From positions 55,574,001 through 55,638,000 of the forward strand of contig NC_092590.1 of the NCBI RefSeq assembly GCF_047663525.1: DNA of 64,000 bases, written 5' to 3'. Within the stretch, counting starts at the first letter, position 1. Each line of letters starts with the position of its first letter. Source of the DNA: Anas platyrhynchos (lineage: Eukaryota; Chordata; Aves; Anseriformes; Anatidae). The position numbers and the translations under genes were made by a program. Under the pieces are notes generated by a model. It did no database searches, was not told where the DNA came from, and worked only from the letters and a program-made list of their open reading frames with translations. Positions 23,611 to 35,900 of the stretch are shown piece after piece.

Positions 23611-23718
23611 TCTGGTTTGCTCTGCTGTCCCTCTGTCCTTCTGCCAGGGTTTGTTCTTCTGCAATTGGGTTGGCAGTATAATGGGACAGAAGTTTGCTCA
23701 GAAAACACGTTTTGAACC

Positions 23719-23760
23719 TTTTTTTTTTTTTTTTTTTCTGGGGGGTGGGGGATGAAACCG
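23719..23760. repeat. Poly-T followed by G-rich run
   Basis: Nineteen T residues are followed by CTG and GGGGGTGGGGG, a low-complexity tract. Confidence 0.85.
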
Positions 23761-24369
23761 AGAGGACTGCAGGGATTGCGAGTGAAGTTTTTGGTGGTCC
23801 TTTCCGAGTGAGAGCTTTTTTGTGCGCTGTAGCCACGGCTCTGCGAGCAGATGACAGATGAGAGGCAGAAGCAAATATTAACTAAGAAAGTGAGAAGTCA
23901 TCTGCAGGTTTGAAACTTTTAATTGAAAGGTGTACATTTCTCTGCATCAACACAAAATTACAGTGTGATGTGCCTAATGTCTCTGCAGTAAATTTCAGAA
24001 GGAATATTTCGTTTGTTTGGCTGTTTCTTACTTTCAACACTCAAAACGCTGCCGTTTGTGCAGCAGGCAGTGGTGACACAGCCCTGAGAGACGTCAAATG
24101 GGCTCAGAGATAGGCTGCTGTCTGGGAGCCTGTTACACACCATTAGCATAAGAATGGGATCTTATCTTGGAGAAGTTTCTGATGACCGTTTGAAATACAT
24201 GTATCAATCCGGAGGTCAAGCCTCTCCTTTGCTCTGAAAGTAGGTGATTAGATGAGGCATGCCGGGGGCTCCTTATCCGCGTTATAAGAAATAGCTGGTG
24301 AGGGGTTTTTCGGGTTTTGTTTCAGAGGGAAAGCTGCACAGCTCACTTCGCTGTAGGAATTTAAAATCA

Positions 24370-25030
24370 AACTTTGTGCTAAGACAGGTCGGGACCTAAC
24401 AGACCGCAAAATCCCTCCTGAATGTTCCCAGCACAGTGGGAGTGCTCTCGCAGCGGGCAGGAGCATAAGAAGGGGCCGCAGAGAGCCGCTTGCAGCCAGC
24501 ACCAGCAGACTGCCGGTGCCTGTGCGAGCCTTCGAGCCTTCGCAGGGGACAATTTGGGCACGGCTGGGTTTGCATGATGTGAAGAGGGGAACCCAGGTCT
24601 TTTATGAGTGGTAGACCAGCAGCGTGGCTGCCACAGGTGCTGTGGTGCAGGGTGAGAGGTCAGCCTTCATGCTCGCCGGGCCTGGCGGGGAGCTGCAGGC
24701 CTGTGAGGCAGCGGCAGCCCAGGGGGAAACGGAGATAACGCCGGGAATACGCTGCCGTCCGTGTCCAGCCGGCGCATGCCAGAGCTGCTAAAAGGCTAAC
24801 AAACTGCTGTCTGGGAGATAAACGACGAGACAAACACTCTCCTTGCACATTTGTTCTCTCTCCCCCACTCCCCTGCCTGCTCTCTTCCCGGGACAGGGAT
24901 TTTTTTCCTGGCGGAGCTGAGGGCAGGTGCTCGTGGCTCTCATCCCCGTGAGGTGGGACTGGGCTGTCCCTGCACTGCCAGGCACTGCCGTGCCCTGAGA
25001 CATGGACAAAACACCCAGCCCCGTGCGCTA
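24370..25030. promoter_or_regulatory. CpG-rich shelf downstream of the promoter
   Basis: By eye, 35-40 CpGs in about 660 bp and a GC content in the mid-50s per cent, well above the window background. It includes a small GAGCCTTC tandem (24527-24542). No exon with convincing splice sites was found. It probably belongs to the same CpG-rich promoter domain as 23205-23610. Confidence 0.35.
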
Positions 25031-26899
25031 GGTGTTGTTAAGGGAATGTTTGGAGTCGGCTGGCATGTAAATACAGTCGCTAATCATTTCTGTGTGTCCC
25101 TGTGGCAGTCTGGGATGAGAAATCTTTGTTTGAAGTTTTAGAAAGTAAAGGAATGTGCTGCCTCCAATAAACTAGATTTAAAAACATCAAAAACCTTGGA
25201 ATAAAATTATTTAATATAAGCAGCAGAGCCTGCAGGGAGTAGTGCTTCAGTTGGAGTTTGCACCAGGCTCTGCTTTCAGGGCTCTCCATGTTTTTGGGGT
25301 CCTGGTGGCCCAGCTTGGCTTGTGTTGGCCAACATGTTGGTTCCCTGTAGGAGCTCACAACGCTGTTTGAGTGACAAACTCTAGTAGATGTTACGTTACT
25401 GTTACAAGAGTAGCAATAATTATAGCTCAACTTTTTCATTCAGACCGCTGCCCTTGGTTATCTGTGCATGATTTCCCAAATCACCAATGCTCTGATTTAC
25501 TGAGAAATTTAATATATGCGCTGTCTGTGAAGAAATGGTGATAGGTCTCTAAGTTACCAGATTCACTTCCTACTGAAAATTACAGAAATCAATGACTTTA
25601 ATGGAAGTAAAGATTTGGTTTGCTTCATAGCAGGGAAGTAAATCTGATCGTTTGGCCATGAGGGGACAACCTCCATGCCTGTGTATCAGTGTGTGTAGCT
25701 GTCTCCTTAGCCAAGAGGTTTAGATCTCCAAATTACCAATGACCTACACCCACAAACAATATATTGTCAAGTCACTTTGAAGCTTGTTTTGTATGGGGAT
25801 TTTTAGGTCCAGTTTTCCAGCTTCTGAAACGGATCCTGTGAGCCAGACATTTTTGCATGCCATTTTAGCAGAAGAAAGGACTCTGACCTTTATCTCTCCA
25901 GTGAGAGGCCTAAAATAATATCTCTTTCTGTTGTTGTAATTTTTTTTTTCAATAAAATGCTTCTGGGTACACCTAGCTCTTGCCAAGATCAGGAACATCT
26001 TCTCATAGCCTTGCAGAGACAATGTAGGCTTTGTATAGCTATGGCTGTTGGGGTTTTGGTGACACAGTAAACTCAACAGAGCAAAGCAACTTCTTAGTAA
26101 CTGCAAAGCTGACTACCTGGTATGTGAGGGCATTTTTGTCCTTTCCAGTCTTTCATTTGCCATGATTACAAGCAAGCTTTTATTTGAAAAGAAGAGAGGG
26201 GTTTTTGATATTTATTTTTTTAAAGCATATGTTTTACAAAACATGCTTAGAGGCTGGATGTTATCTTTTACCTAGCTAGCTCAGAAAGCAGAGACTAAAT
26301 CAGCATAGATGAGCTTATTAGGCATGGGATGGAAAGAAACTACGAATGCATGAGAAACCTCTGCCATGTGGTATAAAAGAATCATGAGACAACAGTAACT
26401 TTCAGCTATTTCCAAAGTAGGCAAGGCTTCAACAACCACTGAAAAATGAAACACTCTCTGTCCTATTCACCACCGTAAGGACCATCAGGAAGCAGAAGCA
26501 CCACTCCAAGTGACATTGTTCAGGGTTTGTATTTGTGTTTTCGCCTGTGAGTAACCAGTGGATGTGCTTGAGTTTTACCTTGAAATAAAATGAAATACTG
26601 CCTCTGCATTTTTGTCTTTTGTCAAAGAAACCTAGTGATATCCACCATGGCTCAGGGTGTAGGTTCAGCCCCAGTAAGTTGAGTTCCTGGTAGAAGGAAA
26701 GATGTCATCTATTACTACATGGTCATAGGCCTGGGATTCCTGATTGGGGTATTGCTGCCCCGTGTGTAACCACACTGCCACTGCCGTGCTGGGTTTCTGT
26801 ATGAAATACCCAGCAAGGGACAATAACTGGGTACGGCATGGGGTGGAGCACAAGGAAATTGTGAGACGGGTCAGTCAGGTGTGAAGTGTGGCTGCTGCT
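25031..26899. other. Gene-free stretch, presumed intron or intergenic
   Basis: No repeats of note and no recognisable exon. Sequence texture is ordinary AT-rich bird DNA. Confidence 0.55.
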
Positions 26900-28250
26900 G
26901 TGTTATTTCAGCAGCATGGAGGCAATATATTGTATTTCTTAGAGAATGGAGAGCTGGTGCATGGAAGCACAAAGTGAGCAGCTTACTCAGGCATAAGGCT
27001 ATGAAAATGACTTTTGTAATAGTATTTGGAAGATGAAGCAGTAGGTTGAGATTGCAGTTATGTAAGTCAGAGAAAAGGATGTTGGTGCTACTGAGATAAT
27101 GAGAGGGTTAGACCCCGGAGAAGAGTTTTAGCTATGAGGGTGGGTAGAACAGGCAACATCTTGGACATGGAAGCAGAAAGCATCAACAGGTCTTAGCTGT
27201 ACCTTGAAAGGAAAGGCTGCCTAAGTAAAAATTGCACCCTGCCTGCCAACAGGACAGTAATTCTCATTGAGGAAAGGAGAGAAGAGATTTTGGGTATCCC
27301 TTGACAGTGAGGGTGCCTGGCACACTGTTTTATGCGTGTTGAGCTTGGAAGTGTCCAGGCTTTCAGCAGACTGCAGAAAAAGTGGGAGAGGGACATCAGC
27401 TGGGCTGGGTATTGATGGGAAAGCAAAGCAAAAGAAATGGAACTATGGGGAAAATTTGCAATTGAACGTGGTAGAGAGAAGAGGGTTGAAAGCAAAAGAG
27501 AAGTCATCAGGGCTGATGGAGTGGAAATCACAGGAAGGCTGAATGGTGGGGCATAAAGGGGGAGGCTAATGGATGGTGCTGAATAGGACCACTTGAAGGT
27601 TAGTGCAGGGAAAATTCATCAGTGCAGCCTGAGCACTGCATCTCAAATAAACAGTCTTTTTATGAGCAAAAGAAAAGAATCAGGGCAGCAGAGGAAGGGA
27701 ATACGTGAGACGGACATAACATGACGAGGGGGTGATATGGGTCATCGGCATAAATCAGCAGCAGTGAGAAAGAGGCTTGTGAGAAGAGGAAAATGGAGAA
27801 TCAAAACCAAAGGAGGAAGGTGGAGGAGCTGGGTGAACGGGAGGCGTCTGCAGGGCAGGGAGGGAGTCAGAAGTGAGGGATCCTTGTAAAGAGACAGAGG
27901 GAGGACAGGGGAAAAGATCAACCCACAGGGTACAGTCTGACCCTAGTCAGGGAAAATCTGAGAAGGAGACGCTTCATTAAGGCTGGAAAGCCTTGCTGTT
28001 GAAGCCACGAGGAGGTTTTGGGACCTGGAGGGAAGGAAGTATGAAGAGATTGTGGCTAACTGAGGTCTTTAAAGCTGGAATGTGTGCTGTAGGACAGACA
28101 GGGCGTGACTGTGGGAGCTTCCCAGGCTGGGTAGGGAGGAAGAGCATGAGCGGGGAAATATGGCACCGAAGGCAAAGAGGAAAGGTAGAGGCGCACACGA
28201 ATGCACACGCAGGGGCATGTTCTTGAAGTGTTTTTACAGTAAAAGAGCAC
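26900..28250. other. Purine-rich strand-asymmetric tract (+ strand G/A)
   Basis: For about 1.3 kb the + strand is roughly 70% purine by sampled lines, with frequent GGAAG, GAGAAG and AGGGAGG words but no simple repeat unit. Open frames here are consequences of the composition. Its origin is unknown; a decayed repeat or a strand-biased transcribed region are both possible. Confidence 0.5.
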
Positions 28251-28966
28251 ATTCAGTTCACCTTAATAAAATATTCACATTATTAACGTGACCTTAGGCC
28301 ATGTCCACGTCATTGTGCGTGCTTTTGGCAGTAAAATTCCTGTTGGCTGTGGATGCTGCAATTTCTCCAGAGTTCATGCACTGGTACCTGCATTCTAACA
28401 TGAATGCTACTCCTCACGGGCAGCATTTCAGTCATTAGTGCTCCCATTTAAGATAACACTAACAAGGTGCCTGAAGCACACGGGAACATTGCAGCAGGTA
28501 AAGCTGCAAGTAGAGAGAGATTTGATGGGCAGGTGTCTTGAAATGGCTGGGACTGAAGTACAAGTTTTGACTCTTGAAGGCTGATTCTGCCCTTTATTTC
28601 CTAGCTTTGGGAAGTGGGCACGAACAGACCATGTGTGCTCAGTGGATGGGAAGCTGGAGGTGCTTCAGGTTGGGTCGAGGTGATCTGCACCTATCGTAGC
28701 TGCCCTGTGTTGCGTCTTACCAGGTGTTTTTGAAGTAAAGAGAGCAGCAGATGCTGCTGACAAAGTTGTCTCTGTCTTTTCACCCTGACAGCCCTGGGTC
28801 ACAGCGAGCCCAACACAACACCTACATCCTGCAAGGAAGAGAGAGACGAAGAGCTTCCCATACAAACTAATTGTATTGAGCAATCCTAAACGAAAAGGCT
28901 TCTCTGTGCTCTTTCCACAGGTTGAAGCACCAAGTATCATCTTACCTGTGTGAATCCCAGGTCAGG
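28251..28966. other. Gene-free stretch
   Basis: Nothing recognisable apart from an isolated minus-strand donor-like site at 28943-28951 (CACAG|GTAAGATG on the minus strand). Confidence 0.5.
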
Positions 28967-28980
28967 CTGTACATGTACAG
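28967..28980. repeat. Perfect 14-bp palindrome
   Basis: CTGTACATGTACAG is its own reverse complement. It opens a cluster of inverted repeats that runs to 29053. Confidence 0.9.
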
Positions 28981-28991
28981 AATAAATCTTC

Positions 28992-29023
28992 CCAGACACC
29001 ACAGAGGTGTCAGGGGTGTCTGG
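28992..29023. repeat. Inverted repeat, 9-bp arms, overlapping next hairpin
   Basis: CCAGACACC (28992-29000) pairs with GGTGTCTGG (29015-29023). Its inner GACACC can pair instead with GGTGTC at 29006-29011. The right arm overlaps the left arm of the 17-bp hairpin, so the folds are mutually exclusive. Confidence 0.85.
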
Positions 29024-29053
29024 TACATGGAGAGGGTCTCCATGTACCAGACA
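29017..29053. repeat. Perfect hairpin, 17-bp arms, 3-nt loop
   Basis: TGTCTGGTACATGGAGA (29017-29033), GGG, then its exact reverse complement at 29037-29053. Perfect pairing with so short a loop is unlike a microRNA precursor. It resembles a foldback or template-switch mutation. Confidence 0.92.
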
Positions 29054-31429
29054 TGCTTTGTCCCTTTGTTTTTACTCCAACACATGTTTTACCACTGGTG
29101 TTTGCAAGTCCTTCTTTGAGGTGCTGAGGAGACCAAAGACAAAGTCTTCCCATGTTTGTTTTTTTCTTCTCTTGAAAATTCTTTTTGTTTTTTAATTATT
29201 TTTACTTCCAACAGTACTCCTGTACAAACTCATGTTCCCAGTGAGCAGCAAGACAGACTGACAAACAATATTAGTTTTTCCTGTCTGCTAGCCATATGAC
29301 TCAAAGTAAGAATATTCCTGCAGAAATTCCTGTGGAAATTCCTGGCCATTCCCATGGCCACCTGCCTTGGGACAGTTTATCCACTCACTCTCTGCTTGAT
29401 GTAAGGGGCACAGTAGGTACAAACCCCACAGCTCTCAGGGATGCAGAATGAACTGCACTAAGTGCACCTAGGTATTGTTAAATAGGTGGTCTTGGCTTTC
29501 TCATCATAAAAGCCCAGGGAAAGTATCTGTTTTGCTCATGGAGCAGTTCCAGAGCTTTCTCTGCCCTCTCTATAGCGTTATCTGGAATTTTTACTGTGGC
29601 TTTTTGATTCCTGGCATTGCCATCTAGATCACAGGACAAAAACAAATAAGAATAAAAAGAGGAGTATGCTCTATTTCTTTTGGTATTTCTTCTGCTTCCT
29701 TGTGCAAACAGTGGCCTTTCTTACGTGCTGGTATCAATGACCTCTGATTTCAGTGAACTCAGCAAGAGTACTCTGGTAACCTCTATATGTGAGGAGGACA
29801 AGCCTTTGGTAAATTTAGCTTTGCAGCTGTTTGGGGAATACCTTGTTTCTTCTAACCAGGTGTAGGCTTCTCTGTATATGCACAGGAAGTATCAAAACAG
29901 GTGAGTCTTGGTGTTGAATATTTAATTCCCAAAGCACTGGCCTTCATCTGTCAATGCTTGGTTACCAGCTTTGTCTCTGGTTTAGAGGGAGGTGATCCTG
30001 TGGGGACCATTTTTGCCCACTGTGCCGTAGTTTTCCCACCAATAGACCAGAAATACATTTTTTTTCTTCTCTTCTGAAACACTAGACACTATAGGAGACA
30101 AGCTGTTAAAGAACACACTGCTTGTATGTGTGAGATGATAGCAATACACCTGCCTCTGGCATGAAGCATCTCTCCCTATGAATTTTCTGGTAGTGTGATT
30201 TTTCCAAAAAACAGTGGTGATGTTTTAGTTTTTTTAAAGAAGTACATTGTGTAAAGATACAGGATCTCCAAAGAAAATGAAAGTGAAACCGCTGATTGTG
30301 CAATCTACTTAGCAATAGGCAGAATAATAAACCTAGTTTTATGAAAAATGTCATGTATCCAGAGGTCCTTTGTTAAGTCCTAGAAGTTGAGATTTGCACT
30401 AAAACTTACCAGTAATAGTGAAAATCAGCTAAAGGAGAGAGCTCACCATGAATACTGTGAGTATTCAAGGCACAGACTGCGTAGGGCAGCCAGTGTGCTG
30501 TAAGCTGGGGTGTAAGTTTACATATCTTTGGACACACCTTTGTGTTTTTAATACACAGGCAACTGTATGTTCCTTTTTATTGTACTCCAAAGTAATCAGA
30601 AAAGATCCTGCTGTAGCTTGGGAGCCGTAATCATGCTGCCACAGGGTGGCCACAAGGCTATCTGCCCCCCTGTGTGCAGTCGTGCCCTAGGAGTACCCAC
30701 AAAAGGGTCGGACAAACCCTTCCCAGAGCTACAGCTGGCGCAAAGAGGATCAGATAAGCTTGGCAGTCGTTGTTGTGCAAGCCTCTTTCTGAGCTCTGGA
30801 TTCAAAGCAAAACTCAGACAAAACCACAGAGCTGAAACTCCTCGGTGGACTCAATCTACAGCGTGCAATAGGGCAGTCAGCATGCAACCCGTACAGCTGA
30901 CTCACCGCTTCCCCATCCTTCCATGTCCGCCTTCGCCTTCCGGCACGGGCACCAGTTTTTGGGGCCACCACGCTGCTGGGCTGCTCTGCCTGTGTACCTC
31001 AGTGATCTTGGGTCCACAGCTGGGCTCCCAGGTCCCAGGCTGGAGCAGGATGGGTGTTGGCAGTGATGCAAAGCAAGGGGTTGCTGAGCCATGGTCTGTG
31101 GAGTGCGTGGGCGCAGCCATGCTGGGTCAGAGCTGCTGGTACCATGGAAAGGCAGAGGGGATGAACCTCTTCCCCAGCAGGTCTGGGAATGCTGGGTGAC
31201 ACGGCAGGTGAAGGAGCCAGGCTGTAATTTTCACCGTGTTTCTATACTGTTCAAATCTGGGTTCCAGCTGAGATGCCAAAAAGCAGGAAGGACCCAGCAG
31301 CTGCCTTACCTCTGACAAGGGAACGCGTCTCCAGCAACAAACCCTGTAACATGAGCAAAGTGAGAGCAGCATTTTATTGCTCCTTCTACAGATCCAAGCC
31401 ATTTCTATCACATTTCCTCTTCATCTAAT
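29054..31429. other. Gene-free stretch; one weak exon-like segment
   Basis: A 62-codon + strand frame (29680-29865) begins with a hydrophobic stretch. It is preceded by the acceptor-like tract ttctgcttccttgtgcaaacag (to 29710) and is followed 36 bp after its stop by a good donor (aacag|gtgagtc at 29902). I do not recognise the sequence. Between 30.6 and 31.3 kb the DNA is GC-richer, and open frames of up to 210 codons occur on both strands. They show no domains and I treat them as chance. A short TGGCCAT/ATGGCCA hairpin lies at about 29342-29359. Confidence 0.45.
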
Positions 31430-31439
31430 CTTATCTGCT

Positions 31440-31690
31440 CTGTGTTGCAATCCTTGCTGTGCTTCCCTATTTCCAAATCAAAGCACGATCTCTGCAAAAA
31501 TCTGAGCGCGACCTCCATTTTGAAACGCGGCCTGCTCCGAACAAAGGCTATCAGTCTGCTAATTCGCTGCTAATCCTTACCTGAAAAGTAACTGATGCCA
31601 AAATAATTGCGTTCTCTTGAGAGTGTCAATCACCGTTAGAAAGCTTTCCTCTCGCTTCACGCGTACTATTGTACGTATATGTGCGACTGG
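31440..31690. promoter_or_regulatory. Candidate conserved enhancer-like block
   Basis: The block is repeat-free with about ten CpGs outside any CpG island. It has a SOX-like AACAAAGG (about 31539), paired TAAT cores (TAATTCGCTGCTAATCC, about 31559-31575), a TGTCAATCA site (about 31625-31633) that matches a PBX/MEIS-type TGATTGACA on the other strand, and CGCGTACTATTGTACGTA near 31660. The motif content is suggestive but conservation is untested. Confidence 0.22.
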
Positions 31691-32814
31691 GTGTAGAACA
31701 AGCCAGACAAGACAAAAACGAAAAGCATACAAATGACTGGTTTTGCAGGAAGAACACCAGCGTGAGGTTTGGGAAACCTGGCTGCAAGTCCCTGCCCCAC
31801 CACAAAAAATGGTGTGACTGAGTAAACAACAGTGTGGCCAGTTTGCTGGTTGCTGTGGGTATTTCCTATGCCCGTAATTTATTTTTTTTTTCTGCTTGTT
31901 TTAAGCCATTGTTTTGATGGGTTGGTTGGACAGCTGTGCTGGGAGAGTCCTGGGGATGGAGGAAGGTGACAATCAAAAAGAAAAATAAAAAGAGATTTAA
32001 GCAGGATATAAACCTCTGAAAATTTCCATGCACTTAGCGGAGACTTCAACTTCTAACATCTACCTCCCAGAAAATACTGCTCACACTGAACAAGACTGCA
32101 ATTGTTGTGGTAGTAGGAGGCTGCCAGGCTACCTGCAGCTGAGCTGGAGAGCAGGGTTTAGGGCATCTAAAGTTAAAGAGAGCCAAGGAAAAGGTGCTGG
32201 GGGCTGAGAAGGACAGGCTAGATGGAGGAGCAAGGGAAGGAAAGAAGGAGAAGAGGGGAGCTGGCAGGGGAAGGAGACTGCCTGGAAAAGATGATGGGGA
32301 GTTAATAGAAAGAAACTTGGTGAGATAACTCAAATAGAGGTGACCTAGAATTGGTGGCTGAGCAGAGAGACAGCAGCTACAGTAGCTGGGTCCAGCGTGG
32401 GGGCTGCAAATGGAGCCCACTGGGCAGGGGGCCCCAGGGACTAGAGGGGCAGGGGTGAGCTTGGGGCACAGGTGGGACATGGATGGGGCTAGGGGCGTGA
32501 ATGGAGCCCAGATGGGAGCATTTGGGATAGTGAACTTGGGGCTTTCCAGCCGGCAACAAGCCTGGAAAAGCGAAGTGTTGGCTGGGCAGGGGCAATGGGA
32601 GAGGGATGGGGCTGGGGCAAGCCCCATGGTCCTATGTTTTTCACCCATTCCCACTGCTGCCAGCAAACCCCAGGCTGGGCTCCTGCCTCCTCGCTGTGAT
32701 TTGGTCAGTTCCTTCAGCTAGCTGAAATATGCCTGTGGTAAATCGCATGTGCCACCCCTCCGTGTGACACAGACGTCAGTGGGACGCCACATGATGGATT
32801 TTTTTTTTAAGTTC
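31691..32814. other. Gene-free stretch; G-rich segment
   Basis: From about 32150 to 32640 the + strand is purine- and G-rich, with repeated GGGGCA and GGAGCCCA-like words. This creates a 206-codon Pro/Ser/Cys-rich minus-strand frame. Its composition follows directly from the DNA bias, it has no signal peptide or domain, and I do not call it a gene. Confidence 0.5.
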
Positions 32815-32824
32815 ACAGGAAAAA

Positions 32825-32961
<137 letters not shown>

Positions 32962-32998
32962 AAAAAGATTTTAAAAAAATAATAATAAATAAAAAGAA

Positions 32999-35900
32999 AA
33001 CACCTCACCAACATAAAAGCTTTGGAAGTTGTGCACAGATACATCCTACTCAGAAAAAGTATAAAGTGTGTAATTCAGACAGTACCAGGTTTATAGACTG
33101 CATAATCCTAATTTGCCTTCTGGGGTGTATTTTTATAGCGTGATTATTCTCTTCTGACATTTACTTCTGCAGTGTGGTGTTTTTTTGTTGTTTTTTTTTT
33201 TTTTCCAGGGCTCTTGCCTTACACAGTGCATGAGAAGGAGGGTGGTCAGCAAGCAGTTTACTTTACACTTCCTTTTCCTGCTGTTCAGGGTGTACGTTGC
33301 TAGTTCTCTTGCACTGCTTCCAGCTATAAAGAGAATGATTATTCCTTGGCTTTTTAAATGGGGTTCATCTCTTTACATTTAATTACTTCACAAATAGTAA
33401 TGAGCTACTCTGCACAACAGCTATTTGACATTGATTTACTAAAAAAAAAATAGAGTCACAGAAGGTAAATTAAAAAGTTTACCGTAATGCTGAGAGCACA
33501 AATTAGGATTCCATGGCCAGGCATGGGAGAAGTTTCTTAGTTAAATGTCTTGTATACTGGAAAATGTTTTTTAGGATTAACAAGCTCTAGCTACAGATTT
33601 ATGTCAAGTTTAAAAGGTTATTTTGGGTGAACAAAAATAAACATATTCCAATAAGTTGAAATATGTTATTTCAACAATTCCCAAATGCGGCAACTACATT
33701 CCTGTTGCCTTAGGATGACATTTCATTTAAAAATTTGTCTGAATTTAACAATAAGAAGTGGGTAGGGAATCCAGAAATGAAATGTTTGATTTGGGCAAAA
33801 CAAATTTCCTCCTTTTTTTTTTTTTCCTGGTGCATTTCAGCTAGCAATGTGAGTCAGTCACACTGCTCGCCTTATGACTATATTTTCCAGAAAAAGTAGT
33901 TTTGTTTTCAGACTCTCATTTTTGAAGTGTGTTTCCCAGCAAGATCACTCACAGCTCTCAGCACTCTTTGCTTCTGCAAGGGACTGCAGATCAGAAAACG
34001 TTCCCACCCCAAAATAAGGAACAAGCAGTTGGTGGCCATCTGTATGAGGCTTGGCTTAAATGACATGGCCAGTGATAGACAGGAACTGGGTGCAACACTA
34101 GGACAGAAAGCAGTTAATTGTGAGCCAGTTCATCTGCCTCGGCTGTGAGTTCCCCTTCCTTGTGGTGTGTCCCCTGGAGCATCCCCAGGAAGGTGGTGGG
34201 GATGGAGGCCACCTGAGCAGGGCTACCCTCTGCTCCACACAGTGGGTGGAGGAGGCCACCATCAACTGCAAGGGGCTGCAGTGGTGCAGGATCTGGTTTG
34301 CAGCATCCGCATTCCAAATATTGGGTGCTCCTTGGGGCATCTGTTGTGGGGAGCATGTGTGGGGTGTGCATCTGGGGACAAGTGGCCCCAGGGGCTTGGG
34401 AATATGAGGAGAAATTGCAAGAAGAGGTGTCCTCACCACCACAGCTTCTGGGCTGGGAAGGGGCACTGCCAGGCTGTAGTACCTACACCGTGGACTGGCA
34501 GGAGTGAACAGGGCCAGCACACCTCTGACTGCTGCATTACCACTCTTCCAGAGGTCTGCTTAATCAAAGTGGTTTGAAAAAGCTTGAATCAGGTATAGAA
34601 ACCCACCCTGTGCTGCTGGGGTGTTTGGGTCTCCTTTTCCTCAGAGCTGAGTGGAGTTAAGCTGTTCTCAGGCGAGGAACAGGACATTTGAAGCATGGCC
34701 ATTGCTCGTATTCCTGTAACACACACTGTGGATGAGACCAGACTGGGGTAGGCAACTCTAAACGAAGCAAATCTACACCTCTACACCTCCCTCAATGCCT
34801 GCAAGTGCATTGGCAGAAACGTACCCAGAGCCGCATCAGCACCACGCAGACTGCCCCCGCCATGCAGGATTTACTTTTTTTTTTTAAATTATTTTATTTT
34901 ATTTTTGTATGAGCAAACAAGGATGGACAGCAAAGGTCCTTTTATTACAATCTTCTAACGCAGAAGTGGACAAATGAAAGATGTCTGTTGCATTAGGTAC
35001 CACAGACAGCAGAGGGAAAGGCAACCTCTGTTCAATAAACAGGAAATCCAGAGGCAGAAATGAAGCCTGCCCAACAAGTGGCTGAAGATAAGGGTGAAAC
35101 CTACTGCTCCTGAGGGGGCTGCAGTGCAGTGGATCACGCTGCAGCGTTCATTGAGCAAGCCCGAGCTGTGAACATGCTTATGGCAACTAGTGGGTGGATG
35201 ATTCACAGCCAGAGAAAAGGAAAAAAAAAAAGAAAAAGAAAAAGAACAAAAAGAGGAGGAGTTTGCACCTCTCCAATAGATAACATGATGTTTAAACCCT
35301 TCTCCTAACCAGGCATTGCCCATTCTCCTGTTCATTTAATGGGGCGTTTTTAAACAATGCAAGCCTGCTCCTTTTCATATTCAGAGCTTTGGTCAGGTCT
35401 ACAGTAGAAGTTTTCATGTGCCCAGTTGTGTTGGCCAGACCGTAGTTAACTCTTCTTTCTCCCTCTCCTACCCCCCTGCTTTCCTGCACCAACTAAACTA
35501 GGGGTCATACCTGACCACCTTCCTCAGATAGGAAAAGCTCCTGTGCATCCATGGCTGTACTGGCAAAACTCCCTGCCTCAGGGAGGATCTATTTCACTGG
35601 GAGGCAGAGCGCCCGAGCAAACTGCAGGCCAGATTTCGCATGCATTGGCTGTAGGGTACATCACACAGGTGAAACGCAGCCTGCATTTTACTTGAGCCAT
35701 CCCGCAGCAGCCTCGCCGCCTCAGCAAGCCGTGCCTGAACCAGTTATGACTAATTACTTGAAACTGGTGAAAACCAGCACGTGGTTTTCTGGCTTCCCAG
35801 GCTGAATTGGCATCACCTACATATAACCTACATTATTGGGGTTGTATTTGATCGTTTCTTTCCTTTTGCGTCCTTTCTGTCTTTGGTTTTTAATTTACTA

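Noticed and set aside
29017-29053. Hairpin as a microRNA precursor
   Set aside because: A 17-bp perfect stem with a 3-nt loop is too short and too perfect for a typical Drosha/Dicer substrate, and no seed is recognised.
30567-31199. 210-codon + strand open frame
   Set aside because: It lies in GC-richer DNA with five overlapping minus-strand frames, shows no domain, and its start is embedded in a T-rich run. It is most likely chance.
32046-32666. 206-codon minus-strand Pro/Ser/Cys-rich frame
   Set aside because: The composition is dictated by a purine/G-rich + strand. There is no signal peptide, repeat structure or recognisable family.
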